Shown here: piece after piece, positions 34,702 to 44,205 of the stretch | Numbering within the stretch: position 1 is the stretch's first letter | How the letters are laid out: every line of letters begins with the position of its first letter | DNA from: DASQZT01 sp035638575 | GTDB lineage: Bacteria; Acidobacteriota; Terriglobia; Bryobacterales; Bryobacteraceae | Reading direction: 5' to 3' | Assembly: GCA_035638575.1 (NCBI GenBank) | Contig: DASQZT010000282.1 | Location: forward strand, 1-64,000 | DNA length: 64,000 bases | Notes under the pieces: model-generated | Told to the model about the DNA's origin: nothing | The model's database searches: none | Seen by the model: only the letters and a program-made list of their open reading frames with translations | Program-made: the position numbers and the translations under genes

Positions 34702-35477
34702 CACTTGACGACGCCGCGCGCCGAGGCGCGGATGAAATCCAGCAGCTCGTCCACTTCGGCGCACGGGGAGACTTCCGCGCGGATCCGCTCGAGGGCCTGG
34801 GTGGTGTTGAGCTGCGAACGGGTCAGCAGCCGGAACGCCGTCTGGAGCGATTCGATGACCGACTTGTCGAATCCACGGCGCTCCAACCCGATGCTGTTGG
34901 CACCGAAAACCGACAGCTCCGGCTTGTTGCTGGTGAGCGAGTATGGCATGACGTCCTGCTTCACGACGCTGTACGGTCCAATGAAGGCGTGGCGCCCGAT
35001 GCGGCAGAACTGGTGCACGCCGCTGAACGGGCTGACATCGGCCCAGTCCTCGATGACGACGTGGCCGGCGAGCCCCACGCTGTTGCCCAGAATGACGTGG
35101 TCGCCGATGCGGACGTCGTGCGCCACGTGGGTGTAGGTCATCAGGAGGTTGTCGCTGCCGATGCTGGTGACCAGTCCGCCGCCCTGGGTGCCGCGATGGA
35201 TGGTGACGAATTCGCGGATGCGGTTGCGGTGGCCGATGCGCGTTTCGGCGCGCTCGCCCTTGTACTTCAAGTCCTGCGAGGCCACCCCCACGGTGCTGTA
35301 CGGAAAAAAGAGGTTGTCCTCTCCGATCCAGGTGGGCCCCTCCAGGTAGAGATTGGCCATGAGGCGCGTGCGGGCGCCGATTTCGACCTCCGCGCCAACG
35401 ATGCAATAGGGGCCGATCCCGGCGGTCTCCGCAATCCGCGCCCGGGGGTCCACGATGGCGGTCGGATGAATGGGCAT
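34701..35477 (-). CDS. lpxA: UDP-N-acetylglucosamine acyltransferase LpxA
   Basis: This cytoplasmic enzyme adds the first acyl chain in lipid A synthesis, from acyl-ACP to UDP-GlcNAc or UDP-GlcNAc3N. It has 258 residues. The left-handed beta-helix is built from hexapeptide repeats (IGPYCIVGAEVEIGA onward), with the catalytic His in THVAHDVRIGDHVILGN. The C-terminal helical domain starts near LTSNKPELSVFG. It is flanked by fabZ, with two intergenic bases, and by lpxI, with a one-base overlap. This places it in a diderm cell. Confidence 0.96.
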   Translation of the reverse strand: MPIHPTAIVDPRARIAETAGIGPYCIVGAEVEIGARTRLMANLYLEGPTWIGEDNLFFPYSTVGVASQDLKYKGERAETRIGHRNRIREFVTIHRGTQGGGLVTSIGSDNLLMTYTHVAHDVRIGDHVILGNSVGLAGHVVIEDWADVSPFSGVHQFCRIGRHAFIGPYSVVKQDVMPYSLTSNKPELSVFGANSIGLERRGFDKSVIESLQTAFRLLTRSQLNTTQALERIRAEVSPCAEVDELLDFIRASARGVVK

Positions 35478-35479
35478 TA

Positions 35480-35938
35480 CTAGGCCTGGGCGGCCGGCTT
35501 CTCTTCCTTATCCGCGAGTTTGCACATCACTTCGGCTTCCGCCACGACGCGTCCGTCGACGGTGGCGACGCCGGCCATCTTGGCCACGTTGGCCTTGCGC
35601 TTGAGGACCTTCATTTCCATGCGCAGCGTGTCGCCGGGCACCACCGGCCGGCGGAAGCGCGCGTTCTCGATGGCCACCAGCAGCACGAGCTTGCTCTCCC
35701 GGTTTTCGATGGTCTTGAGCACGAGCACGCCGGCGGTCTGCGCCATGGCCTCCACGATCAGTACTCCGGGCATGACCGGAAAATCGGGGAAATGGCCGGT
35801 AAGGAACGGTTCGTTGAAAGTGACGTTCTTGATCCCGACGATCCGCTCCGGCTCCATTTCCACGATTCGGTCCACCAGAAGAAACGGGTACCGATGGGGC
35901 AGAATCGCCCGTATTTCATTGATATCCATAATTGCCAT
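35480..35938 (-). CDS. fabZ: 3-hydroxyacyl-ACP dehydratase FabZ
   Basis: This enzyme dehydrates 3-hydroxyacyl-ACP in fatty acid elongation and sits in the usual fabZ-lpxA order, sharing the 3-hydroxyacyl-ACP pool with LpxA. It has 152 residues. The motif ILPHRYPFLLVDRI carries the catalytic His, and the second active-site helix holds Glu in MPGVLIVEAMAQTAG. Met1 (35938) and Met4 (35929) are both plausible starts. The first ATG lies in a CCATGG shared with the divergent peptidase frame. Confidence 0.95.
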   Translation of the reverse strand: MAIMDINEIRAILPHRYPFLLVDRIVEMEPERIVGIKNVTFNEPFLTGHFPDFPVMPGVLIVEAMAQTAGVLVLKTIENRESKLVLLVAIENARFRRPVVPGDTLRMEMKVLKRKANVAKMAGVATVDGRVVAEAEVMCKLADKEEKPAAQA

Positions 35939-35960
35939 GGAAGCCGCTATTATATCAGCC

Positions 35961-37100
35961 GTGGATTCGATACTCTCCTACGTTAAGCAGCGACAGCCCG
36001 AAATCATCGGGCTGATCCGGCAGTTTGTGGAATGCGAGTCGCCGAGCGACGATCCGGCGGCGGTGGGCCGCTTCGTGGAACTCGTTTCGGACACGGTGGC
36101 GCCGCTCGGGCGCGTCAAGAGCTATCCGGGCGGTAAGTTCGGCCGCCAGCTCGTATGCGAGATGACGCTGCCGGGGCGCAAGAAGAGCGGCCAGATTCTG
36201 GCGCTGGGGCATTCGGACACGGTGTGGCCGACGGGCACGCTCAGAAGCATGCCGTTCCGGGAGGCGGAGGGCCGCCTGTGGGGGCCGGGCGTGCTGGACA
36301 TGAAGGCGGGCATCGCGTTCTTCATTTTCGCGGTGCGGGCGCTGAGAGACCTGGTTCTGCCGGTGGCCTCGAAAGTCCTGTTGCAGCTCAACTCCGACGA
36401 GGAGGTAGGCAGCGAAAGCTCCCGGCCGCTGACGGAACGAAACGCCGCGCGCAGCAAGGCCGTGCTGGTTCTGGAGCCGGGCACGGGCCTGGCGGGCAAG
36501 CTGAAAACGGCGCGGAAAGGTGTGGGCGGTTTTACCGTGGTGGTGCGGGGCCGCGCGTCGCACGCGGGAGTCGACTTTTCGGGCGGGGCGAGCGCCGTGG
36601 TGGAACTCGCGCGGCAGATCGGCCGGATCGCGGGGTTCACCGAACTCGAGCGCGGCATCACGGTGAATCCGGGCGTGATCGCCGGCGGCACGCGCTCCAA
36701 CGTGGTGGCGGCGGAGGCGCGGGCGGAGGTGGATCTCCGGGTCCTGCGTCTCAAAGATGCGCCCGCCCTGGAGAGGAAATTCCGCGGCCTGAAACCGTTC
36801 GACAAGCGCTGCTCGATCGAAGTGAGCGGCGGTTTAAACCGGCCGCCCATGGAGCGGTCGCCGGGAATCGTGCGGCTCTTCCAGACCGCGCGCACGCTGG
36901 CGCGCGAACTCGGCGTGGAGCTCGAGGAATCGCTGACCGGCGGCGGCTCCGACGGCAACTTCACCGCCGCCCTGGGTGTGCCCACGCTGGACGGCCTGGG
37001 CGGCGTGGGAGAGGGCGCCCACGCGGCGAACGAGAGCATCCTGGTGGACCGGATCGCGGACCGCACCGCTCTCATCGCCAAGCTGATCGCCGCGCTGTAG
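35961..37100 (+). CDS. M20 family metallopeptidase (glutamate carboxypeptidase-like)
   Basis: This di-zinc peptidase of the M20/CPG2 group has 379 residues. Metal-site motifs are LGHSDTVWP (His, Asp), GVLDMKAG (bridging Asp), and NSDEEVGS (catalytic and ligand Glu); the C-terminal His is in EGAHAANE. The lid domain KLKTARKGVGGFTVVVRGRASHAG lies in the middle. The start is uncertain: GTG 35961 gives VDSILSYVKQRQ, which fits the family; ATG 35937 adds eight residues and overlaps the fabZ start on the other strand. There is no signal peptide. Confidence 0.87.
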   Translation: MDSILSYVKQRQPEIIGLIRQFVECESPSDDPAAVGRFVELVSDTVAPLGRVKSYPGGKFGRQLVCEMTLPGRKKSGQILALGHSDTVWPTGTLRSMPFREAEGRLWGPGVLDMKAGIAFFIFAVRALRDLVLPVASKVLLQLNSDEEVGSESSRPLTERNAARSKAVLVLEPGTGLAGKLKTARKGVGGFTVVVRGRASHAGVDFSGGASAVVELARQIGRIAGFTELERGITVNPGVIAGGTRSNVVAAEARAEVDLRVLRLKDAPALERKFRGLKPFDKRCSIEVSGGLNRPPMERSPGIVRLFQTARTLARELGVELEESLTGGGSDGNFTAALGVPTLDGLGGVGEGAHAANESILVDRIADRTALIAKLIAAL

Positions 37101-37105
37101 GGGTT

Positions 37106-38197
37106 CTACGCCAGCGCCAGGTTGGCCTGCGCCTTGATGTCGAGCGAGGCGAACTCGCGGCGCTCCAATTTGGGAAACGCGGCGGCGGCAATCATGGCGG
37201 CGTTGTCGGTCGAAAGGCCGGGGGAAGGGAAGAAAACTGCATACGGCAACCCCGCCGCACCCTGGGCGTGCCGGGCGGCCGCCCGCAGGCCCGAGTTGCA
37301 GGCCACGCCTCCCGAGACGATCAGGCAGCGCGCGTCCATGGCCTCGGCCGCGGCGGCGGCGCGCGTCAGCAGCTCCTTGATCACGGCTTGCTGGAACGAA
37401 GCCAACAGGTTCAAGGTCTCGACCGGCGTGACGGACAGCCATTCGCCGGTTTCGGGGTCAGGATGACTGCGGCGAAACACCCTCCGCATTTCGATCTCCT
37501 CCTCCATGCCGCGCGCCTCCACCCAGCGGAGCACGGCGGTCTTCAAGCCGCTGAAGCTGAAGTCGAGCGCATTGCCCTTCATCCTGGCAAAGGTGAAACG
37601 GACGGCGGACGGGTCGCCGAAGGGGGCCAGCCGGTCAATGACGGGTCCGCCCGGGTAACCGAAGCCTAGCAGTTTGGCGACCTTATCGAAGGCTTCCCCG
37701 GCCGCATCGTCGCGGGTCTTCCCCAGAAGGCGGTAGGCGAAGCCCTCGCGCACCTCGAACAGGTGCGTGTGGCCGCCGCTCACAACCAGCGCCAGCGCGG
37801 GGAATTCCACCGGCGGCGCGGCGCGTTTCGCCTCCAGGATGACGGCGTGGATGTGGCCCTCGATGTGGTTGACGGCGATCAGCGGCACGCTCGTGACGAA
37901 GCTCAGGGACTTGGCGTACGTCAGGCCCACCAGGAGCGATCCGACCAAGCCCGGCCCCACCGTGGCCGCGATGGCATCGAGATCCGTCATCCTCGCGCCG
38001 GCGCGCTCGAGGGCTTCCCGCACCACGGGAACGATGGCCCGCAGGTGCTCTCGCGAGGCCAGCTCGGGAACCACGCCACCATACTTGCCGTGGGTGCTCA
38101 TCTGCGAAGCCACTATGGAGGAGAGAACGGTCTCGCCGTCTTCCACCACCGCGGCCGCAGTCTCATCGCAGGAGGATTCGATGCCCAGAATGCGCAC
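37106..38197 (-). CDS. tsaD: tRNA N6-adenosine threonylcarbamoyltransferase TsaD
   Basis: This ASKHA-fold enzyme completes t6A37 modification of tRNA with TsaB, TsaC and TsaE. It has 363 residues starting MRILGIESSCDETAAAV. The metal-binding HIEGHIHAV (two His) is followed by LVVSGGHTHLF and GEAFDKVAKLLGFGYPGGP. The C-terminal STDNAAMIA has the conserved Asp. The stop lies five bases from the end of the convergent M20 gene. TsaC, which makes the threonylcarbamoyl-AMP substrate, is encoded at 50595-51233. Confidence 0.97.
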   Translation of the reverse strand: MRILGIESSCDETAAAVVEDGETVLSSIVASQMSTHGKYGGVVPELASREHLRAIVPVVREALERAGARMTDLDAIAATVGPGLVGSLLVGLTYAKSLSFVTSVPLIAVNHIEGHIHAVILEAKRAAPPVEFPALALVVSGGHTHLFEVREGFAYRLLGKTRDDAAGEAFDKVAKLLGFGYPGGPVIDRLAPFGDPSAVRFTFARMKGNALDFSFSGLKTAVLRWVEARGMEEEIEMRRVFRRSHPDPETGEWLSVTPVETLNLLASFQQAVIKELLTRAAAAAEAMDARCLIVSGGVACNSGLRAAARHAQGAAGLPYAVFFPSPGLSTDNAAMIAAAAFPKLERREFASLDIKAQANLALA

Positions 38198-38215
38198 TAC
38201 CTTTACAGTAGCGCG

Positions 38216-38551
38216 TCAGTTCTCGACGAGCTGGTCGAGGGCCACCGGCATGGGCCGGAGACCGGTGCGGGTACTGAAGGTCAGGAGGGTGTGAGCTGTA
38301 GAAGCGCATCGCTCAGCGGCGATTTGCAGGTCCACCAGCAGTGGACGGGCCGGATGGCCGGGTTCCAGGGACAGAATGGAGTCCTCAACGCTGCTGAGAA
38401 TGACAGTCAGGTCATTGTTGAGGATGTGCGCGGCTGCTGCCGCGATGGCGCAGGCACGATCGGCTTTTGTCAGTCTTTCCACATTGCATAGTAACTTGGG
38501 GGTGCTTGCATTCCGGGCTCGCAGAAACGATAACTCCTTTGGGATGAACAA
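38216..38551 (-). CDS. DHp-like domain protein without kinase catalytic domain
   Basis: The protein has up to 111 residues. The segment IAAAAAHILNNDLTVILSSVEDSI (landmarks; His at about residue 42, followed by LNN and LTVIL) matches the phosphoacceptor helix of histidine kinases of the A-H-D-x-N-N-x-L type. The second helix of the pair runs from about 70 to 90. The frame ends at LDQLVEN, where a kinase would go on to its ATPase domain. The start is a TTG at 38551 or GTG 38482; neither has a good ribosome site. It could be a phosphotransfer domain, a kinase dimerisation decoy, or a remnant. Confidence 0.6.
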   Translation of the reverse strand: MFIPKELSFLRARNASTPKLLCNVERLTKADRACAIAAAAAHILNNDLTVILSSVEDSILSLEPGHPARPLLVDLQIAAERCASTAHTLLTFSTRTGLRPMPVALDQLVEN

Positions 38552-38641
38552 GAAAAAAAAGTGGAAAGTCTGTGACCGGCTTTTCGGCCCCCACTAACTT
38601 CGGAGTTTCGGAGCTACAATTCATATTGTCGGGGAGTTTTC

Positions 38642-39121
38642 ATGCAGCGAACCATTTCTTTCACGCTCAACGGCAAGCCAGCGCGCGTGACGGTCGACGA
38701 CGAGCGCATGCTGTTGTGGGTGCTGCGCAGCGATCTCGGCCTCACCGGCACGAAATTCGGCTGCGGCGCCGCGCTGTGCGGCGCATGCACGGTCATCGTG
38801 GACAAGCAGGCTGTGCGGTCCTGCTCCATTCCCGTCAAGGACGTTGCGGGCAAGCAGGTCTTGACAATCGAGGGTCTGAGCCAGGAGGGCCGGCTTCACC
38901 CGATCCAGGAAGCATTCCTGAAGCATCACGCATTCCAATGCGGCTATTGCACGCCGGGCATGGTGCTCAACGCCTATGCCCTGCTGCTGCGGACGCCGCG
39001 GCCCACGCACGACGAAATCATCCGGCACATGGACGACAACTTGTGCCGCTGCGGCGCGCAAATGCGCATCGTGGAGGCCATCCAGGAGGCCTCCGCGGGT
39101 ATGAGAGGAGGCTCGCGATGA
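38642..39121 (+). CDS. 2Fe-2S subunit of a molybdenum hydroxylase (IorA/XdhC-type small subunit)
   Basis: This iron-sulphur electron-transfer subunit has 159 residues. The plant-type cluster cysteines are Cys41, Cys46, Cys49 and Cys61; the second cluster cysteines are Cys100, Cys103, Cys135 and Cys137 in CGYCTPGM and CRCG. The ATG has GGGGAG five bases upstream. It has no signal peptide and probably exports folded with the Tat-tagged large subunit. The stop overlaps the large-subunit ATG (ATGA). Two-subunit enzymes of this type include isoquinoline 1-oxidoreductase and aldehyde dehydrogenases; the substrate here is unknown. Confidence 0.92.
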   Translation: MQRTISFTLNGKPARVTVDDERMLLWVLRSDLGLTGTKFGCGAALCGACTVIVDKQAVRSCSIPVKDVAGKQVLTIEGLSQEGRLHPIQEAFLKHHAFQCGYCTPGMVLNAYALLLRTPRPTHDEIIRHMDDNLCRCGAQMRIVEAIQEASAGMRGGSR

Positions 39122-41220
39122 AAACCGGCGAACTGAGCCGCCGCGGTTTCCTCGCCAGCGGCGCGGGGCTGTTCGTGTTTGTCCGCGCCGAAGCGACGCC
39201 CTACTACCAGGAACCGGGGCGCCTTCCGGGCCGGGGGGCGTACCCTACCGACCTCAACGCCTACTTGCGGATCGGCGGAGATGGCCGCGTCACCGGCTTT
39301 GCCGGCAAAGTGGAGTTGGGACAGGGCGCCACCACCGCACTGGCGCAGTTGCTGGCCGATGAGCTGGACGTGCCCTACGACTCCGTCGACATGGTGCTGG
39401 CCGATACCGATCTCTGCCCGTACGACATGGGCACGTTCGGCTCCATGTGCATCCGCAACTTCGGACCGGCCCTGCGCGCGGCCGCCGCCGAGGCGCGAGC
39501 CGTGCTGCTCCAGATGGCCTCCGAACGGCTGCAAGCCCCAGCGGAGCGGCTCCAGGTGAAGGCCGGCGTGATCACCGATCCGTCGCAGGCGAAACACGTC
39601 TCGTACGGCGAACTGGTCCAGGGCAAGCGCATCGAGCGCCACATCGAGAAGGTCGCGGTGAAGGCTCCGGCGGCGCTCCGCCTCGTGGGCCAACCGCTCC
39701 GGCGCAAAGACGGCGCCGCCAAGGTCACGGGCAAAGCCAAGTACTCGGGCGACATGATCCTCCCGGGCATGCTGCACGCCCGGATCCTCAGGCCGCCGGC
39801 GCACGGCGCGAAGTTCATCAGCGTGGACACCAGCCCCGCCGAGAAGGCGGGCGCGCGCGTGGTGCGGGAGGGCGAAATGATCGCCATTCTCCACGAGCAC
39901 CGCGACGTTGCGGATCGCGCGCTGGGGTTGCTCAAGCCGCAGTTTCAGCCCGCGCCGCCCGGACCGGACGACAAAACCATCTTCGAGCACCTGCTGAAGA
40001 CCGGGCCGCAGCCGCAAGTGGTAGCCCAGGGCGGCAATCTGGCCGAAGGCGAGAAGCTGGCATCATCCGTCGTCGAGCAGACCTATTGGAACAGCTACGT
40101 CGCGCACGCTCCGATGGAAACGCACACCGCCACCGCGTCCATCGAGGGCGGAAAGGTCACGGTTTGGGCAAGCACGCAGGCGCCGTTTTCGGTCCGCCAG
40201 GCGGTGGCCCAGGCTCTGGGGCTGCAGCCCGACAACGTACGCGTCATCGCGTCGTACGTGGGCGGCGGCTTCGGCGGCAAGAGCGCGGCCGAGCAGGCCG
40301 TGGAAGCCGCACGCCTCGCCAAGGCGACGGGCAAGCCGGTACAGGTAGTGTGGGATCGCGCCGAGGAGTTCCTTTACGATACGTTTCGCCCGGCGGCCGT
40401 GGTGCAGATTCGTGCTGGTCTCACCTCCACTGGAGAGATCGGCTTCTGGGACTTCAAAGTTTACGGCGCCGGCGACCGCGAGGCCGGGACGTTCTACGAC
40501 GTCCCGCACCACCGCGCGCTTTCCTCCGGCAACTGGATGGGCGGCAATCCCGCCGGGATGCACCCATTCGCCATCGGACCGTGGCGCGCGCCATCGGTGA
40601 ACACCAACAGCTACGCGCGCGAATCGCACATGGACGTCTTGGCGGCAAAGGCCAGGATCGATCCGCTGGAGTTCCGCCTGAACCATCTCAAGGACCCGCG
40701 CATGCTCCGCGTGCTGGAGGCCGCCGCGAAACAGTTCGGGTGGAAGCCCGCGCCGGCGCCGAGCAAACGCGGGGTGGCGATCGTGTGCGGCATTTACTCC
40801 GGCACTTACGTGGCGACAGCGGCCGAAGTGGCGGTGGACCGGAGCACCGGTCACGTGCAGGTGAAGCGCATGGTCACCGCCATGGACCAGGGCCTCACGG
40901 TCAACCAGGATGGCGCCCGGCAGCAGATGGAAGGCTGCCTCACGATGGGGCTGGGTTACGCCCTCACCGAGGAGGTGCGCTTCAAGAACGGCGAAGTGCT
41001 GGACCGCAATTTCGACACCTACGAGCTGCCGCGGTTCTCGTGGCTGCCCAAGATCGAAACGATCCTGATCGACAACCCCGGCACGCCCGCATCGGGAGGC
41101 GGCGAGCCGCCCATTATTACGGTGGGAGCGGTGATCGCCGGAGCGATCTACGATGCCACCGGGGCGCGCCTGCTGCAACTGCCGATGACGCCGGCGCGGG
41201 TGAAAGCGGCGATGGCGTAA
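39118..41220 (+). CDS. Molybdopterin-binding subunit of a xanthine-oxidase-family hydroxylase (IorB-like)
   Basis: This catalytic subunit has 700 residues from ATG 39118, which is preceded by AGGAGG. A Tat-type signal occupies residues 1-25 (LSRRGFLASGAGLFVF), so it acts in the periplasm. Cofactor landmarks are GKVELGQGATTALAQ, VGGGFGGKSAAEQ, PWRAPSVNTNSYARE, and the C-terminal GGGEPPIITVGAV with the conserved catalytic Glu. A frame extending to 38572 contains the small-subunit gene in another frame and was rejected. No separate FAD subunit is present, as in isoquinoline oxidoreductase-type enzymes, which pass electrons to the respiratory chain. Confidence 0.93.
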   Translation: MKTGELSRRGFLASGAGLFVFVRAEATPYYQEPGRLPGRGAYPTDLNAYLRIGGDGRVTGFAGKVELGQGATTALAQLLADELDVPYDSVDMVLADTDLCPYDMGTFGSMCIRNFGPALRAAAAEARAVLLQMASERLQAPAERLQVKAGVITDPSQAKHVSYGELVQGKRIERHIEKVAVKAPAALRLVGQPLRRKDGAAKVTGKAKYSGDMILPGMLHARILRPPAHGAKFISVDTSPAEKAGARVVREGEMIAILHEHRDVADRALGLLKPQFQPAPPGPDDKTIFEHLLKTGPQPQVVAQGGNLAEGEKLASSVVEQTYWNSYVAHAPMETHTATASIEGGKVTVWASTQAPFSVRQAVAQALGLQPDNVRVIASYVGGGFGGKSAAEQAVEAARLAKATGKPVQVVWDRAEEFLYDTFRPAAVVQIRAGLTSTGEIGFWDFKVYGAGDREAGTFYDVPHHRALSSGNWMGGNPAGMHPFAIGPWRAPSVNTNSYARESHMDVLAAKARIDPLEFRLNHLKDPRMLRVLEAAAKQFGWKPAPAPSKRGVAIVCGIYSGTYVATAAEVAVDRSTGHVQVKRMVTAMDQGLTVNQDGARQQMEGCLTMGLGYALTEEVRFKNGEVLDRNFDTYELPRFSWLPKIETILIDNPGTPASGGGEPPIITVGAVIAGAIYDATGARLLQLPMTPARVKAAMA

Positions 41221-41246
41221 TCACAGGGGGGTTCCGCCTTAGAATT

Positions 41247-41277
41247 GACCGCTCCCTAGCGGTCGCGGCTCGGAATC
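41247..41277. repeat. Dispersed repeat copy 2 (hairpin plus GCGGCTCGGAATC core)
   Basis: The hairpin GACCGC/GCGGTC with a six-base loop (41247-41264) is followed by the 13-base core seen at 31940-31952. It lies between convergent gene ends with no open frame. Confidence 0.45.
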
Positions 41278-41298
41278 GGGTATTCGGCGATGGCGCGA

Positions 41299-44186
41299 TC
41301 ATAGGAACCGGGCGACGCGCTCGCGGAACCGCGTGTAGATCCACGACACGCCTACGAGGATCAGACCGAGCACGATGAAAGAGAGGATCCGCGGCATCGT
41401 TTCCAGGTGCCGCAGGTCCCACAAGAACAGCTTCAGGATACAGAAGCTCAGAAGCGCGAGCCCGGAAACGCGCAGAACGCGGTCGCGCAGCGGGAATCCG
41501 GAGGACAGCAGGGCCACGCCCTCGATTCCCCAGGCCACCGTGAGCAGGCTGCCGGAGACCTTGTAGTACAAGAGCACCGCGGTCAGCACCGTAGCAAGCA
41601 GCGAATAGTAAAGCCGCGGATGGCTGCCGCGCGTCGTCACGAGTTGCGAGGCAAAGAAGCAGGCAACCACGATGGCGCCGATCGGCACCGTCGCCTCGCC
41701 GTACGAGCAGGCCGTGAAAGCCAGGGCGGCCAGGGCGTAACTTTGCCACCGCAGATCCTCGAGGCTCAGCGCAGCCCGGCGCACAGCAGGGCCAGCGAGA
41801 AGAGCGCCCATCCGGCGGCCACGGTGAGGGGTCCCATCTGGAAGCGGATCAGTGCCGCCGCGAGAATGGCCGCGGTGTAGAGATACAAACGCTGGCGGGT
41901 GCGCCACCACAAGTAGTAGTGGGAAATCAACACGGGCGTGACGGTCCAGATCCGCTCGGGGCCGTCGAAGTTGACGAAGCACAGACGCCCGAACGCGGCG
42001 CAGGTCACCAGGGCGGCTTCCAGGCGCAGGACCGGGACGTCGAATTCGGCGAGCGCCAGCGCCACCGCCGCCCACGCGGGCCCTACCGCCAACGGCGGCA
42101 GCAATGCCCACAGGGCCACGAGCATCAGGCCGGTCCCGGTGAAAGAAGCGACTTTGAGGACGCGGCCGCTTTCCTGGTTTCGCGCGCGGGCGGCAATCGC
42201 GTAGGCGGCGAGCGCCGCGCCCAGAGGGATCAGCCGCGGCGGCAGCGGTCCTATGTTCTGGAGTTCCGCAAGGTTCCGTCCGACGATCAGGACCGCGCCG
42301 AGCACGGCCACGGTGTACGACTGCCGCCGGAGGTCCGGCGGAAGGCCGCGCATTCCGAGCTCCAGCAGGGGGACCGCCAGGGCCATCCATCCCAGACCCA
42401 GGTATTGATTCGGCACGAGACGCCCGACGAGCGCCGCCAGCATGCCGGCGAAAGCCAGGGAGCCGGCGAAGCGCAGCGCGGCGCGCTCGCCATCCAGGAA
42501 GCGGTCCTGGGCCGACCAGAGCGCGCACAGAGCAGCGGCGTACCCGGCAGCGGCGCCGGCTACCAATGCGAGCGGCGGGTGCGGCGCATACATCGCGGTG
42601 GCGACGGCGGCGAGAAGCGCGAGGGCATAGCCCTGATACCGGAAGTCCGGCAGGCGGCGCCACCATCCGGCGAAGAACGTGGCGGTAGCCAGCAGGTACC
42701 ACGCGCGACCCAAATACGGCGCGTCGATTTCATAGCCCGCCACCAGCGCCAGCATCCCGGCGGCGGCGTAGCCGTAGACCGCGCCGGACGCTCCGAGGGC
42801 GCGATTGACGTAAAAGACGGCCGCTTCGAGCGCAGCAATCGGCGTCCAGGCGCGCGCCGGAAGTGGTCCGACATCCATCGCGAACAGGTTGCCCAGTTGG
42901 ATGACGAAGAGCATGCCCGCGAGATATCGCAGATACCCGGCGCGCCAGCGGACTCCCGCCAGGTGGAACAACTCGGCCTCCACGAGGAGGGCCAGTGCGA
43001 CCCATTGGTGATCGAGCCTGAGGAAGATCGCCGCCGACAGGAGAGCCGCCGTGAGCGTTGCCGCGGCGGGCCAGCGGCCGGAGCGCCAGCGGAGCACCGT
43101 GCCCGCCAGATACCCGATCGCGGCGCCGGCCATCAGCATCCAGATCCTGCCGGGGTCGGCGTGGTTCCACCTGGCGAGCGACAGGCCGAGAAAGCCGATG
43201 GCATTCAGCGGCAGCAGCGCGCGGTGGGGCCGCAGGATATCGAAGCCCTCAAACAGAATCCAGAAGACGGTGAAGATTGCCTGCGCCTGCCACAGCGGCG
43301 CGCCGGTGTCGCCTCGAAGCGCACAGGTTGCGTAGGTGGCCACCAGGCCGAGGACCGCAAACGTGCGCCAGGCGAAACGGTGCGCCACGTACAGCAGCGA
43401 CGCCGCGAGCGGCACCAATGCCAGCACCGCGAGCGACGAGACCTGGGAGATCGCCAGCGTGACAAACGCGAGGAAGTACGCGAGGCCGGTGACCGTCTCG
43501 GACCGGTAGCGCACCGAATGCAGGATCATCCCGATGGCCACCAGGAGGAGCAGGACTGCGCCGAGCAAAGGGTCGTGGATGACCCGCGCGGCGTCCAGCG
43601 ATTGCATCGCGTAAACCGTGAAATACAGGGCCGCCCAGCCGCCGCCAAGCAGGCCGCGCGCGAATGTGCGATACCGCTCGCGCGGCTCCAGCACCGCGCC
43701 CGCGACCAGCATGGCGATGCTCATCGCGATGCTGATGGCGACTCGGCCGGCGGGTCCGACACGCGTAAAGGAATAGCCGAGAGCCAGCGCGATCCCGATC
43801 ACCAGCACGAACACTCCGGCTTTGTTCAGCCAATTGCCGCCAACGATGGCTTCCCAGTCGTCGGTGGAGCGGCGCGGGGCGGGGGCGGGAGGAGCGGTGG
43901 TCACGGGAGACGGTGACGGCGTCGGGATGGGGCGTGGCTCGGACCGCGGAGGCGGCGCCGCGGGCATAGGAGACGGTGACAGCGTCGGGGCGGGGCGGGC
44001 GACCTCGGGCCGCGGTTGGGGCTGCGGAGGCGGCGCAGTGGGCCTGGGAGCGAGGGGCATCGGCTCCCGCGCGACCAGCCGCGCGAGGGTATCGATGCGC
44101 TCGTCCATCCCGTTCAGCCGGTCCCGAAGATAGATCCAGCGGACCAGCAACACGGCGATTACACACACTAAGAGCAAAGCTTCCAT
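41299..44186 (-). CDS. DUF2339 polytopic membrane protein, interrupted by one frameshift
   Basis: This very hydrophobic protein has a cytoplasmic N-terminus (residues 30-105) that is Pro-rich with coiled-coil character, then about two dozen membrane helices. The main frame runs from ATG 44186 to a stop at 41766 (806 residues). Strong membrane-protein coding then continues in another frame, LEDLRWQSYALAALAFTAC onward, to 41299. Joining the frames near 41766-41790 gives about 960 residues, close to DUF2339 family size. No classic slippery heptamer is visible, so a one-base loss or sequencing error is more likely than programmed shifting. Function is unknown. Confidence 0.8.
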
Positions 44187-44205
44187 GACGGGCTCCCTGT
44201 TGGTT

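Noticed and set aside
38572..39117. Upstream extension of the molybdopterin subunit
   Set aside because: It overlaps the 2Fe-2S subunit in another frame. The ATG at 39118 has a strong ribosome site and starts a Tat signal.
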